A stretch of 64,000 nucleotides of DNA from Thermocatellispora tengchongensis. Its GTDB lineage: Bacteria > Actinomycetota > Actinomycetes > Streptosporangiales > Streptosporangiaceae. The translations under genes were made by a program, and so were the position numbers. Positions 53,794 to 63,060 of this stretch are shown piece by piece; the stretch's first letter is position 1; every line of letters begins with the position of its first letter. The stretch is taken from assembly GCF_014202315.1 (NCBI RefSeq), contig NZ_JACHGN010000011.1, forward strand, positions 1 through 64,000. Direction: 5' to 3'. A model generated the notes under the pieces. That model was given only the letters and a program-made list of their open reading frames with translations, did no database searches and was not told the DNA's origin.

Positions 53794-54942
53794 TCAGGCG
53801 GCCCCGGGGATGATGTGGCAGGAGTCGGCGTCCCATTCCAGGACGACCTCGTCGCCGACCGCGCACGGCAGCGGGGCGCCCGACTCGCACCTGACGACCA
53901 GCTCCGCGCCGTCGGCGCCCGCGACGAGGACCTTGCGCGAGTCGCCGGCGTAGATGTCGGCGCTGACCACGCCGGGCATCTCGGAGACGGCCGGCCGCGA
54001 CGGGCCCGTGCCCGCCGGCCGGATGCGGATGGCGGAGGGCCGCACCACGACGACCGCCTCGCCCTCCCCCCGCGCGTCGCCGGGGACGAGGATCCGCCCG
54101 TGCGGCAGCGCGAGCACGGCCTCGGAGCCCTCGTGCCGCACGGGTCCGCGGAACAGGTTGGACTCGCCGAGGAAGCGGGCGGTGACCTCGCTGTTGGGCA
54201 GGCCGTACAGCTCCTCGGGCGTGCCGTACTGGACCAGGCGCCCGCCGGCGAGCAGCGCGATGCGGTCGCTCATGGTCAGCGCCTCCTCCTGGTCGTGGGT
54301 GACGTTGATGACGGTGAGCCCCAGCTCGCGGCTGAGCCGGCGGATCTCGATCTGCATGGCCTCGCGCAGCCGCCGGTCCAGGGCGCCGAGCGGCTCGTCC
54401 ATCAGCAGCAGGGGCGGCCGGGCCACGATGGCCCGCGCCAGCGCCACCCGCTGCTGCTGCCCACCGGACAGCTCCTTGGGCGAACGCCTGCCGTATCCGG
54501 CGAGCTGCACCGCCTCCAGCGCCCGCTCGACCAGGGCGGCGCGGTCGCGGCGGCGCACGCGCCGCATCTCCAGCGGGAAGGCGACGTTGGCGGCGACCGA
54601 CAGGTGCGGGAACAGCGCGTAGTTCTGGAACACCATGCCGATCTCGCGCCGGTGCACCGGCACCTGGGAGATGTCCCGGCCGTCCAGCACCACCCGTCCC
54701 CCATCGGCCTCGACGAACCCGGCGATGATGCGCAGCAGCGTGGTCTTGCCCGACCCCGAGGCGCCGAGCAGCGTGAGGAACTGGCCGGGCTCGACGGTCA
54801 GCGACACGTCATCGACCGCGCGCACGTCCCCGTACGTCTTGACGATGCCGGCCAGCTCGACCCGCGCCCCGGACCCGGTCCGGGGCGCGATCCCGGTCGG
54901 CGGAGTCCCGGTCGGCGCGGTCCCGGTCTCGGTCTCGGTCAC
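53794..54942 (-). CDS. PotA-like polyamine ABC ATPase
   Basis: A 382-residue ATPase. Walker A GASGSGKTT, signature LSGGQQQR, Walker B LLLMDEPLGALD, H-loop NVTHD, and a C-terminal TOBE domain (VRPSAIRIRPAG, YAGDSRKVLVAGADGAELVV) that typifies spermidine/putrescine importers. The first ~25 residues are Thr/Gly/Pro-rich and not conserved. AGGAGGAC precedes the GTG, which overlaps the permease stop. Confidence 0.93.
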   Translation of the reverse strand: MTETETGTAPTGTPPTGIAPRTGSGARVELAGIVKTYGDVRAVDDVSLTVEPGQFLTLLGASGSGKTTLLRIIAGFVEADGGRVVLDGRDISQVPVHRREIGMVFQNYALFPHLSVAANVAFPLEMRRVRRRDRAALVERALEAVQLAGYGRRSPKELSGGQQQRVALARAIVARPPLLLMDEPLGALDRRLREAMQIEIRRLSRELGLTVINVTHDQEEALTMSDRIALLAGGRLVQYGTPEELYGLPNSEVTARFLGESNLFRGPVRHEGSEAVLALPHGRILVPGDARGEGEAVVVVRPSAIRIRPAGTGPSRPAVSEMPGVVSADIYAGDSRKVLVAGADGAELVVRCESGAPLPCAVGDEVVLEWDADSCHIIPGAA

Positions 54943-55730
54943 GTCCTCCTCCTAATCCTTTTCAGCAGGGCCGGGCCGAGCAGCACCAGCGCGGCCATGA
55001 CCAGCGAGACGAGGGTGATCAGCGTCGCCACCGCGGAGATGGACGGCTCGACGCCGGAGCGCACCTGGCTCCACATCACGACGGGCAGGGTGCGGAACTG
55101 CGGCGTGTTCAGGAACAGGGCGACGACGACCTCGTCCCAGGAGGAGACGAACGCCAGCACCCCGCCGACCAGCGCCGCCGGGGCGACCAGGGGCAGCGTG
55201 ATCCGCAGCAGCGTGACCGTCTCGGTCGCGCCGGACACCCGGGCGGCCTCCTCGACGCGGCGGTCCACCCCGGTGAGCGCGGCCAGGACGTTGACGAACA
55301 CGAACGGCAGGCCGAGCACCGCGTGCGCGAGGCCCAGGCTCAGCACGCTCCCGGACAGGCCGACGCGGATGTAGACGAGGTAGAAGCCGATACCCGCGAC
55401 GACGAGCGGCACGGTCATCGGCAGCACGGCCAGGCCGGTGACCAGGCTCGGCGGGAGGAAGCGCCCGCGCGCCGCCGCGAAGGCGAGCGAGGTGCCCGCG
55501 ACCATCGCCAGGACCGCGGCCAGCAGCCCCACCTGGACGCTGTTCCCGAGCGCGGTGAGCCACTCCGGGTCGGTGAGCACCTCCTCGAACCAGCGCAGGG
55601 AGAACCCGTTGGGCGGGAAGGCCACCATCGAACCGGAGGTCACCGCGGTCGCCGCCACGATCAGGGTGGGCGCGACGAACACCAGCGCGACCAGGCAGGC
55701 GAACACCCGCACGCCCGGCCCGGCCCTCAT
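54939..55730 (-). CDS. PotC-like polyamine ABC permease
   Basis: A 263-residue permease with six helices: the first near residues 8-30, GNSVQVGLLAAVLAMVAGTSLAFA at the core start, and the EAA loop EEAARVSGATETVTLLRITLPLV. It pairs with the upstream PotB-like permease, whose stop overlaps its ATG at 55730. Confidence 0.91.
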   Translation of the reverse strand: MRAGPGVRVFACLVALVFVAPTLIVAATAVTSGSMVAFPPNGFSLRWFEEVLTDPEWLTALGNSVQVGLLAAVLAMVAGTSLAFAAARGRFLPPSLVTGLAVLPMTVPLVVAGIGFYLVYIRVGLSGSVLSLGLAHAVLGLPFVFVNVLAALTGVDRRVEEAARVSGATETVTLLRITLPLVAPAALVGGVLAFVSSWDEVVVALFLNTPQFRTLPVVMWSQVRSGVEPSISAVATLITLVSLVMAALVLLGPALLKRIRRRT

Positions 55731-56680
55731 CGCCGCCTGCCCATGCCGACGCCGAGGATCCTGCCCAGCCCCACGAAGCGGGCGGCGACGGCGAGCACGG
55801 CCAGCACCGCGGCGAACAGCAGCACCGCCATCGCGGCGCCGACGCCGGGCTTGAGGAACTGCTCGATCTGCTGCATGATCGCCTGCCCCACGTAGATCTG
55901 GCGGGCGCCGCCGAGGAGCTGCGGGGTGATGTAGAAGCCCAGCGCGAGCACGAACACCAGCACCCCGCCGGCCACCGCGCCGGGCAGCGACAGCGGCAGC
56001 GTCACGCGGGCGAACACGCGCCACGGCCGCGCCCCCATCCCCCGCGCCGCCCGCTCCACGTCGGGGTCGATGGAGCGGAGCTGGGCGAACAGCGCGAGCA
56101 CGGCGTACGGCATCAGGACGTGCACCATGCCGATGTAGACCGCGAACGGGGTCCTGATCAGGCGGACCGGCTCGGAGACGAGGCCGAGCCACTCGCGCAG
56201 CACGGTGTTCACGATGCCGGTGTCGTTCAGGATGATCTGCCACGCGTAGGTGCGCACGAGCAGGCTGGTCCAGAACGCGAGCATCAGCGCGACGGTCAGG
56301 AACGTCCGCATCGCCCGGCCGGAGCGCGCCATGGCGTACGCGTAGGGGTAGCCGATCAGCAGGCACAGCCCGGTGACCACCAGCGCCATGCGCAGGGTGT
56401 CCCAGACCGAGCGCTGGTAGACGGCGCTGCTGAAGATCGCCGCGTAGTTCTCCGGGGAGGGGTCGGTCAGGCTCTTGACCACGACCACCACCATGGGGAC
56501 GGCGAAGGCCGCGATCACGAACAGCAGACCGGGAAGGCCCACGCCGCTCCAGTAGTCGGGCCGGGGGAAACGGCGCCGCGCGGGGGCCGGTGTGCCCCCG
56601 CCGTCGCCGGCCCGGCCGCCGGGGCCGGTCACGGGGTCACGCTCCAGCCCGCGAGCGGGGATCTGGGAGAGCGCACTCAC
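55727..56680 (-). CDS. PotB-like polyamine ABC permease
   Basis: A 317-residue permease with six helices: LLFVIAAFAVPMVVVVVKSL, the family's periplasmic SLTDPSPENYAAIF, and the EAA loop ERAARGMGARPWRVFARVTLPLS. An N-terminal 40 residues are proline- and glycine-rich. GAGGAGC before GTG 56680 fixes the start. It follows the binding protein gene by 16 nt. Confidence 0.91.
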   Translation of the reverse strand: MSALSQIPARGLERDPVTGPGGRAGDGGGTPAPARRRFPRPDYWSGVGLPGLLFVIAAFAVPMVVVVVKSLTDPSPENYAAIFSSAVYQRSVWDTLRMALVVTGLCLLIGYPYAYAMARSGRAMRTFLTVALMLAFWTSLLVRTYAWQIILNDTGIVNTVLREWLGLVSEPVRLIRTPFAVYIGMVHVLMPYAVLALFAQLRSIDPDVERAARGMGARPWRVFARVTLPLSLPGAVAGGVLVFVLALGFYITPQLLGGARQIYVGQAIMQQIEQFLKPGVGAAMAVLLFAAVLAVLAVAARFVGLGRILGVGMGRRR

Positions 56681-56696
56681 CTGTGCTCCTCGATCC

Positions 56697-57752
56697 TCAG
56701 CCCGCCAGCCAGGCGGTGGTCTGCTCGATCGCCTTCTCCATGTTGGCGTTCCACCACGCGCTGTCCATGATGATCGGGGCGTCCTCGCCCTTCAGCACGT
56801 GGGCGGTGGGGGCGTCGGCGGCGTACTCGCCGGACGCCGTCGCCTTGGGGTTGGCCGGGCCGTACGGGATGAACTGCGTGATCTTCCCGTTGTTGGCCGC
56901 GGCAGCGATGTGGGCGATGAGCTTCATCGCGTTGGCCTTGTTCGGGGCGCCCTTGGGCACGAACAGGTAGTCGCACAGGTAGATCTGCTGGCCCCAGGCG
57001 TTGTCGATGGGCCGGCCCTCGTCCTTGGCCAGCTTGACCCGCCCGTTGTAGCAGTTGCCCATGACGGCCTCGCCGGAGGAGATCAGGTTGATGCACTCCC
57101 CGGCGTCCTTGAACACGATCAGGTCGTCCTTGATCGGCTCCAGGAGCTTCAGCGCCCGGCCGACGTCGAGGGGGTAGAGCTCGTCGCGGGCCACGCCGTC
57201 GGCCATCAGCGCCGCCTCCAGGATGCCCTGGAAGCCCGCGGTGCCGTCGATGGCCCGCTTGCCGGGGTATTTCGCGGTGTCGAAGAAGTCGGCGTAGTTG
57301 CGCGGCGGGGAGGCGCCGAACTTGTCGGTGTTGTAGGCGAGCACGATCGAGAAGACGAACAGCGGCACACCCTGCTTGTAGATCTTGAACGGCCCGTCCG
57401 CGTAGTCATCGCAGGCGACGACGGAGCAGTCGATGTCCTCCAGGCGGGGGTTGTCCTCCAGCCCGAAGTCCACGCCGCCCTGGGCCACGTCCCAGGTGAC
57501 GTTCCTGGCGTCGACCATCTGGTGGATCTTGGCGTAGGTGACCGGGTTGTCCTGGACCACCCGGACGCCGCTCTGACCGGCGAACGGGTCGAGCCATGCC
57601 TTGGCCAGCGCCTCCTGCCCGGTGCCGCCGTAGCCGGCGAACGTGACCGTGCCGCCGCCGGACGCGCCGCCGTCGTCGCCGCCACCGCAGGCGGTGACGG
57701 CGAGGGCCAGCGCCAGGGTGGTGACGGCCCGCAAAGTGCGTGAAACCTTCAC
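56697..57752 (-). CDS. PotD-like polyamine-binding lipoprotein
   Basis: A 351-residue solute-binding lipoprotein. Lipobox VTACG, then an opening TVTFAGYGGTGQEALAKAWL and the long PotD-type stretch GVPLFVFSIVLAYNTDKF and LINLISSGEAVMGN. CDDYADGPF adds a Cys-bearing loop in the ligand area. It is probably for putrescine, spermidine or another cationic amine; adjacent guanidino-acid enzymes make agmatine-like ligands possible. GTG start. A hairpin at 57779 separates it from the dehydrogenase gene. Confidence 0.9.
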   Translation of the reverse strand: MKVSRTLRAVTTLALALAVTACGGGDDGGASGGGTVTFAGYGGTGQEALAKAWLDPFAGQSGVRVVQDNPVTYAKIHQMVDARNVTWDVAQGGVDFGLEDNPRLEDIDCSVVACDDYADGPFKIYKQGVPLFVFSIVLAYNTDKFGASPPRNYADFFDTAKYPGKRAIDGTAGFQGILEAALMADGVARDELYPLDVGRALKLLEPIKDDLIVFKDAGECINLISSGEAVMGNCYNGRVKLAKDEGRPIDNAWGQQIYLCDYLFVPKGAPNKANAMKLIAHIAAAANNGKITQFIPYGPANPKATASGEYAADAPTAHVLKGEDAPIIMDSAWWNANMEKAIEQTTAWLAG

Positions 57753-57778
57753 GTGCTCACTTACCTTTCCTTACCGAT

Positions 57779-57800
57779 GCCGGATGGTCGTCCATCCGGC
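57779..57800 (-). terminator. Hairpin between the dehydrogenase and importer genes
   Basis: GCCGGATGG and CCATCCGGC (9-bp perfect stem, 4-nt loop) lie between the ALDH stop and the binding-protein start on the minus strand. It may terminate or attenuate transcription so that the importer has its own promoter. Confidence 0.6.
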
Positions 57801-57843
57801 CGATCCCGGCCGCCGGCCCCCGCCGCGATCCGGTCCGATCCGC

Positions 57844-59271
57844 TCAGCGCGTCCCTGTGAAGCTCATGACGTGCTTGACGCGCGTGTAGTCGTCGAACCC
57901 GTAGGCCGACATGTCCTTGCCGTAGCCCGAGTGCTTGAAGCCCCCGTGCGGCATCTCCGAGACCAGGGTCATGTGGGTGTTGAGCCACACCGCCCCGAAG
58001 TCGAGCCGGGCGGCGACGCGCAGGGCGCGGGCGTTGTCGCGCGTCCACACGCTGGAGGCCAGGCCGTAGACGGTGTCGTTGGCGAGCGCCACCGCCTCGA
58101 CCTCGGTGTCGAAGGTCTGCACGGTCACCACGGGCCCGAAGATCTCCTCGCGCACCACCTCGTCGGCCTGCCGCACGCCGGAGACGACGGTGGGGGCGAA
58201 GAAGTAGCCGGCGCCGCCGGCGCGGGTGCCGCCCGTGGTCACGGTGGCGTGCCCGGGGAGCCGTTCCACGAACCCCGCCACCCGCTGGAGCTGGGCGGCG
58301 TTGTTGAGCGGGCCGAACACCGCCTCCGGGTCGGCGGGCGGCCCCACGCGTACGCCGGCCGCGGCCTCGGTCAGCCCGGCGACGAACTCGTCGTGCACGC
58401 TCCGGTGCACCAGCACCCGGGTCGCCGCCGTGCAGTCCTGGCCCGCGTTGGCGTAGCCCGCCTCGGCGACCGTGCGCACCGCGGCGTCCAGTTCGGCGTC
58501 CGGGAAGACGAGCACCGGGGCCTTGCCGCCGAGCTCCAGGTGCAGGCGCTTGAGCGAGGCCGAGGCCGCCCTGGCGACCTCGATCCCGGCCGTCACCGAC
58601 CCGGTGATGGACACCATCTGGGGGATCTCGTGGGCCACCAGGGCGCGCCCGGTCTCGCGGTCGCCGCACACCACGTTCACCACGCCGGGTGGCACGATCT
58701 CCGCGGCGATCCCGGCCAGCAGCACGGTGGTGAGCGGAGTGGTCTCGGCCGGTTTCAGCACCACGGTGTCGCCCGCCGCCAGCGCCGGGGCGATCTTCCA
58801 GACGGCCATCATCAGCGGGTAGTTCCACGGCGTCACCTGCGCGCAGACCCCGACCGGCTCGCGCCTGATCATCGAGGTGTGGTCGTCGAGGTACTCCCCC
58901 GCCGACCTGCCCTCCAGCAGGCGCGCGGCCCCGGCGAAGAAGCGCAGCACGTCCACGCACTCCGCGACCTCGGCACGGGCGGCGGCCAGGGGCTTCCCGG
59001 TGTTCGCCGACTCGGTCTCCGCCAGTTCCGCGGCGCGGGCGGCGACCTCGCCGGCCAGGCGCAGCAGCACGTCCTGCCGTACGCGGGGCGTGGTGCGGCC
59101 CCAGCGGGCGAAGGCGCGCTCGGCGGCGCGGCAGGCGGCGTCCACGTCGGCCGCCGCGGACAGAGGCGCGGCGGCGATCACCTTCTCGGTGCTCGGGTCC
59201 ACCACCTCGGCGCGGCGCCCGTCGGCGGCCTCGCGCCACTGCCCGTCGATCAAGTTGCGGACGTCGATCAC
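57844..59271 (-). CDS. NAD-dependent aldehyde dehydrogenase
   Basis: A 475-residue ALDH. GSVTAGIEVARAA near the cofactor, LELGGKAPVLVF with the active-site Glu, and AGQDCTAATRVLVHRS with the catalytic Cys. EEIFGPVVTVQTFDTEVEA is intact. It is closest to gamma-aminobutyraldehyde / guanidinobutyraldehyde dehydrogenases. The GTG start overlaps the decarboxylase stop (GTGA). It should oxidise the aldehyde made by that upstream enzyme. Confidence 0.91.
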   Translation of the reverse strand: MIDVRNLIDGQWREAADGRRAEVVDPSTEKVIAAAPLSAAADVDAACRAAERAFARWGRTTPRVRQDVLLRLAGEVAARAAELAETESANTGKPLAAARAEVAECVDVLRFFAGAARLLEGRSAGEYLDDHTSMIRREPVGVCAQVTPWNYPLMMAVWKIAPALAAGDTVVLKPAETTPLTTVLLAGIAAEIVPPGVVNVVCGDRETGRALVAHEIPQMVSITGSVTAGIEVARAASASLKRLHLELGGKAPVLVFPDAELDAAVRTVAEAGYANAGQDCTAATRVLVHRSVHDEFVAGLTEAAAGVRVGPPADPEAVFGPLNNAAQLQRVAGFVERLPGHATVTTGGTRAGGAGYFFAPTVVSGVRQADEVVREEIFGPVVTVQTFDTEVEAVALANDTVYGLASSVWTRDNARALRVAARLDFGAVWLNTHMTLVSEMPHGGFKHSGYGKDMSAYGFDDYTRVKHVMSFTGTR

Positions 59272-60944
59272 GGTCCCACCTCCATCACGATGACCGTCGG
59301 CCGGTCGGCCGTGAGCGCGACGGCGGCCTGCTTGGCCGCCTCGGCGGCGTCCGCCGCGCGTACGCCGTGGCAGCCCATGGCCTGGGCGAGCGCCGCGAAG
59401 TCCGGGCGGGCCAGGTCCACCGCGTACGGCGCGATGCCGCGGTCGAGCATGTTCTGCCGGATCTCGGCGAAGCCGTGGTTGTCCAGGATCACCACGGGCA
59501 GCGGCAGCCCCAGCTCCGCGCCGGTGACCAGCTCCTGGGCGCTGAACATGAACGCGCCGTCGCCGAGCAGGGCCACGACCGGCCGCGCCGGGTCCGCCAG
59601 CCGCGCCCCGATCGCCGCCGGCACGGCGTAGCCGAGCGTCGAGTAGCCGACCGGCATCAGGTAGGCGCGCGGCGCGGGGAACCGCCAGAACGGCGTGGTG
59701 CCCAGGTAGGAGACCTGGGAGCTGTCCCCCACGACGACGATGTCCCGGGGCAGCGCGTCCCGGAGCGCGTCCTGCACCGCGCGCCACCGTCCGCCGTGGA
59801 CCGCGGCCTGCTCCAGGCACCGGGCGCGGACGCCGGCCGCCCTGCGCTCCCCTGCGCGGCGCGCGGCGGAGGAGGGGGCGAGCCCGGCCGCGAGCGCGGT
59901 CAGCGCCTCCCCGGCGTCGGCGTGGACGGGCAGCGTGGCGCGGACGTTCTTGTGCGACTGGGCCGGATCGAGGTCGATCCGGATGACCGCCCCGCGCGGG
60001 GCCAGGCCCTCCGGCACCTCGGCGTCGCCCAGCTCGCTGCCCACGACGAGCAGCACGTCGGCCTCGCGCATGAGGTCCCGCGCCGCCGGAAGACCGGGGA
60101 ACGCGCCGACGGCCAGCGGGTGGTCCTCGTCGAGCACGCCCTTGCCGGCAGTGGTGGTGACGACGGGGGCGCCCACCGCCTCGGCGACCCGCCGCAGCGG
60201 CGCGGCGGCGCCGGCCGCGCCTCCGCCCGCGACGATCACCGGGGACGCGGCCCCCGCGAGCAGGCCGAGGGCCTCGGCCACCGCCCGCGGGGACGGGGCC
60301 GGCGGGCAGGGCGGGCGCCACGGCCGCGGCACCTCGCCGTCCCAGCCGGCCTCCAGCACGTCCAGCGGCACCTCGATGTGCACCGGCCGGGGGCGTTCGA
60401 CCGCCCACCGGGCGAAGGTCTCGTGGATCGCCTCGACCGCCTGGGCCGGCGTCCCGGGCCGTACGCTGCGCGCCACCGCGCCGTCAGCGGCGGCACGCTG
60501 GTCCTTCATCTCGTGGAGCCAGCCGTAGCCGGCGCGCTCCCGGCCGGTCGGCACGCCGGGCGAGATCACCAGGAGCGGGACGGAGTCGGCGTAGGCGGTG
60601 CCCATCGCGGCCATGGCGTTCATCAGGCCGGGGCCGCTGGTCGTGACGACGAGGCCCGGCCGGCCGGTGACGCGGGCGTACCCGTCGGCGGCGTAGCCGG
60701 CGCCCTGCTCGTGCCGGGTCACCACGTGCCGGATCCCGCAGGCCGCCATCCCCCGGTAGAGCTCCAGGTTGTGCGTGCCGGGGATGCCGAACGCGAGGTC
60801 CGCCCCGTTGGCGGCGAGAGCCTCGGCCATGGCGGTCCCGGTCGTGCGCCGCGCGCCGGTCACGGGATCACCGAGGGCCGGCCGCGCCGACGGGCCGGGC
60901 CCGTCGGGCGAGGGCGTGAGCGGGTGGGAGCGTTCCGATGCCAT
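59268..60944 (-). CDS. ThDP-dependent decarboxylase (AruI-like)
   Basis: A 558-residue ThDP enzyme with three domains: pyrimidine-binding (FGIPGTHNLELYRGMA; catalytic Glu in RHEQGAGYAADGYARV), central, and PP-binding (GDGAFMFSAQELVTGAELGL...NHGFAEIR). The layout resembles 5-guanidino-2-oxopentanoate decarboxylase of the arginine transaminase route, and RPRPVHIEVPLDVLEA is a shared segment. The retained Glu rules out glyoxylate carboligase. GGAGGAGC 3-10 nt upstream sets ATG 60944. It precedes the ALDH with overlap, so the aldehyde passes to the next enzyme. Confidence 0.86.
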   Translation of the reverse strand: MASERSHPLTPSPDGPGPSARPALGDPVTGARRTTGTAMAEALAANGADLAFGIPGTHNLELYRGMAACGIRHVVTRHEQGAGYAADGYARVTGRPGLVVTTSGPGLMNAMAAMGTAYADSVPLLVISPGVPTGRERAGYGWLHEMKDQRAAADGAVARSVRPGTPAQAVEAIHETFARWAVERPRPVHIEVPLDVLEAGWDGEVPRPWRPPCPPAPSPRAVAEALGLLAGAASPVIVAGGGAAGAAAPLRRVAEAVGAPVVTTTAGKGVLDEDHPLAVGAFPGLPAARDLMREADVLLVVGSELGDAEVPEGLAPRGAVIRIDLDPAQSHKNVRATLPVHADAGEALTALAAGLAPSSAARRAGERRAAGVRARCLEQAAVHGGRWRAVQDALRDALPRDIVVVGDSSQVSYLGTTPFWRFPAPRAYLMPVGYSTLGYAVPAAIGARLADPARPVVALLGDGAFMFSAQELVTGAELGLPLPVVILDNHGFAEIRQNMLDRGIAPYAVDLARPDFAALAQAMGCHGVRAADAAEAAKQAAVALTADRPTVIVMEVGP

Positions 60945-61020
60945 GTGCTCCTCCAGACGGTTGTGCGACCAGAACACGCCTCAGAGATTGCGATTGACCA
61001 ACACATCCGGTTTCATTCCG

Positions 61021-61062
61021 GTAAATTTGACTATCTGGCCATATTTGACGAGTGAAGTTCAC
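61021..61062. promoter_or_regulatory. AT-rich regulatory region before the decarboxylase operon
   Basis: ATTTGAC occurs twice 18 bp apart (61025-61031 and 61043-61049), and GTGAA-G-TTCAC is a perfect 11-bp palindrome at 61052-61062, touching the stop of the epimerase gene. Together these are plausible repressor sites for the minus-strand decarboxylase/ALDH unit. Confidence 0.45.
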
Positions 61063-62075
61063 TATTTCCGCCTTTCCAGCTCGTGATCGTGAAACAGGTG
61101 GGGGTGCGCGAGGGCCCAGTCGCGGTACTCGGCCACCTGCTCCGCCAGGCCGCGCGGCCGCCAGCCCAGCAGCCGGGCCGCCCGTCCGGCGTGACAGGCC
61201 CCGTTCTTGCCGGACCGCGACGAGGGGCCGGCGTCGAGGACCGCGCGCTCCGCGTCGCCCACCAGCTCCACGCCGAAGAGCTCCGCCAGCCGCGGCACCG
61301 GCGTGAGCACCCCGCCGGACAGGTTGAGTGCGGCGCTCTCCACGCCGGCCCTGGTGCACAGCAGGCCGAGCGCCACGGCGACGTCGGCCGCGCTGATCCA
61401 GTCCCCGGCCGCCCGCAGCGTCCTCGGCGTCACCGCGAGCGGCGTGCCGGCGACGCGGGCGCGTGCCAGGTGGTAGGGCACCGACATGACCGCGCGCGTG
61501 GCGGTCGGCCGCTCCATCGGGCCGAACACCTTGACGCAGCGCACGATCGGCACGCTCATCCCGTAGAGCGTGGCGAACCTCCTGGCCACCAGCTCGCCGG
61601 CCGCCTTGCTGACGCCGTACATCTCGTCCGGCTCCAGGGCGGTGTCCTCGTCCTGCGGCTCCGTACGCCCCGGGTCGCCGGCGCCGTAGACGGCCGCGCT
61701 GCTGAGGTGGACGACGCGGCGGACCGAGCGCGTGCGCCTGGCGGCGTCCAGGACGGCGGCGGTGCCCATCACGTTGACGTCCAGGAACCGCCCGGGGTCC
61801 TCCCGCTCCCACTCGGGCACCAGGGTCACGGCGGCGCCGTGCACCACGGCGGCGGGCCGGTGCCGGTCGAACAGGCCGGCGAGGCGGTCGCGGTCGCGCA
61901 CGTCGCAGACCTCGAACTCCACCCGCCCGGCCACGTCCGCCAGGTACGCCCGCCACACGTCGTCCGGCTCGCCGGCGTCCAGGGCCAGGACCGTGGCCTC
62001 CGGGTGGTCCCGCAGGAAGCGCCGGGCGAACACGCTCATGACGAAGCCGCAGGCCCCGGTCACGACGACTCTCAT
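61062..62075 (-). CDS. NAD-dependent epimerase/dehydratase, altered glycine motif
   Basis: A 337-residue extended SDR of the GalE/UDP-sugar type. The catalytic LSSAAVYG and YGVSK are present. The first loop reads GACGFVM, so the third glycine of the usual GxxGxxG is Met, which should affect cofactor fit. ATG 62075 overlaps the upstream allantoinase stop (ATGA), tying it to the ureide operon. Sugar-nucleotide epimerase function is doubtful here; it may act on an open-chain metabolite. Confidence 0.85.
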   Translation of the reverse strand: MRVVVTGACGFVMSVFARRFLRDHPEATVLALDAGEPDDVWRAYLADVAGRVEFEVCDVRDRDRLAGLFDRHRPAAVVHGAAVTLVPEWEREDPGRFLDVNVMGTAAVLDAARRTRSVRRVVHLSSAAVYGAGDPGRTEPQDEDTALEPDEMYGVSKAAGELVARRFATLYGMSVPIVRCVKVFGPMERPTATRAVMSVPYHLARARVAGTPLAVTPRTLRAAGDWISAADVAVALGLLCTRAGVESAALNLSGGVLTPVPRLAELFGVELVGDAERAVLDAGPSSRSGKNGACHAGRAARLLGWRPRGLAEQVAEYRDWALAHPHLFHDHELERRK

Positions 62076-63013
62076 GCCCGCCCCACCGCGCCGGCGGAGT
62101 CCGGCAGGCCCGGCAGCCACGTTGCGGCCGGGTGCGTACGGCGCCAGTGGCGGGCGATGTCGGCCCGCCGGGCGACCCACACGTCCCCGGCCTCGGCCAC
62201 GTGATCGAGGAAGCGCACCAGGTCGGCGGCCCTGCCCGGGCGTCCCGCGATCCGGGTGTGCAGCCCGACGCTCATCATCTTCGGCCGGTCGTCCCCCTCG
62301 GCGCGGAGCAGGTCCAGGGCCCGGCGCAGGTAGGCGGAGAAGCTCTCGGACTGGAAGCCGTAGGTGTTGAGGTACCGGCCGTCGTTGTTGTCGAGGGTGT
62401 ACGGGACGACCAGGTGGGCCCGGTCGCCGACCTGCTCCCAGTAGGGCAGGTCGTCGGCGAAGGAGTCGGCGTCGTACAGGAAGCCGCCCTCCTGCGCCAC
62501 GATGCGGCGGGTGTGAGGGCTCGTCCGGCCGGTGTACCAGCCCTCCGGCCGGCGGCCGGTGACCCTGGTGTGCAGCTCTACGGCCTGGCGGACGTGCTCC
62601 CGCTCCAGTTCCTCGGGCATCTCGGCGTAGTCGATCCAGCGCAGCCCGTGGCAGGCGATCTCCCACTCCGCCTCGTTCATCGCGGCCACCGCCTCGGGGT
62701 TCCTCTCCAGGGAGGTCGCGACGCCGAACACGGTCACCGGCATGCCGCGCTCGGTGAACAGCCGGCGCAGCCGCCAGAAGCCGGCCCGGGTGCCGTACTC
62801 GTACTGGGACTCCACGTTGAGGTTGCGGATGTGGGGCAGCTCGCGCGTCGGCTCCTCGGTCAGGAACGCCTCCGAGCACCGGTCCCCGTGCAGGACCGAG
62901 CGCTCGCCGCCCTCCTCGTAGTTGACGACGAACTGCAGGGCGACCCTGGCGCCGCCCGGCCAGTCCGCGTGCGGCGGGCGGGGGCCGTATCCCCTGAGGT
63001 CTCGTGGGTACAT
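62072..63013 (-). CDS. puuE: PuuE-type allantoinase
   Basis: A 313-residue NodB-fold protein matching cofactor-independent allantoinase: YPRDLRGYG opening, WPGGARVALQFVVNYEEGG, SVLHGDRCSEAFLTEE, and CHGLRWIDY, all hallmarks of PuuE, which opens allantoin to allantoate. Length fits the family (~310). ATG 63013 opens YPRDL; upstream sequence is not conserved. It lies between an amidohydrolase and the altered epimerase, in one transcript. The rest of the allantoin route (allantoate amidohydrolase, ureidoglycolate enzymes) is not visible in the window. Confidence 0.88.
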   Translation of the reverse strand: MYPRDLRGYGPRPPHADWPGGARVALQFVVNYEEGGERSVLHGDRCSEAFLTEEPTRELPHIRNLNVESQYEYGTRAGFWRLRRLFTERGMPVTVFGVATSLERNPEAVAAMNEAEWEIACHGLRWIDYAEMPEELEREHVRQAVELHTRVTGRRPEGWYTGRTSPHTRRIVAQEGGFLYDADSFADDLPYWEQVGDRAHLVVPYTLDNNDGRYLNTYGFQSESFSAYLRRALDLLRAEGDDRPKMMSVGLHTRIAGRPGRAADLVRFLDHVAEAGDVWVARRADIARHWRRTHPAATWLPGLPDSAGAVGRA

Positions 63014-63060
63014 CGTTCCGCTCACTTCCCGGCAGAGGGTGGTGGTCCTGGGTCGGCGCG

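Noticed and set aside
59268-60944. Glyoxylate carboligase as identity of the ThDP enzyme, suggested by the nearby allantoinase
   Set aside because: Glyoxylate carboligase lacks the catalytic Glu that is clearly present here (RHEQGAGYAADGYA).
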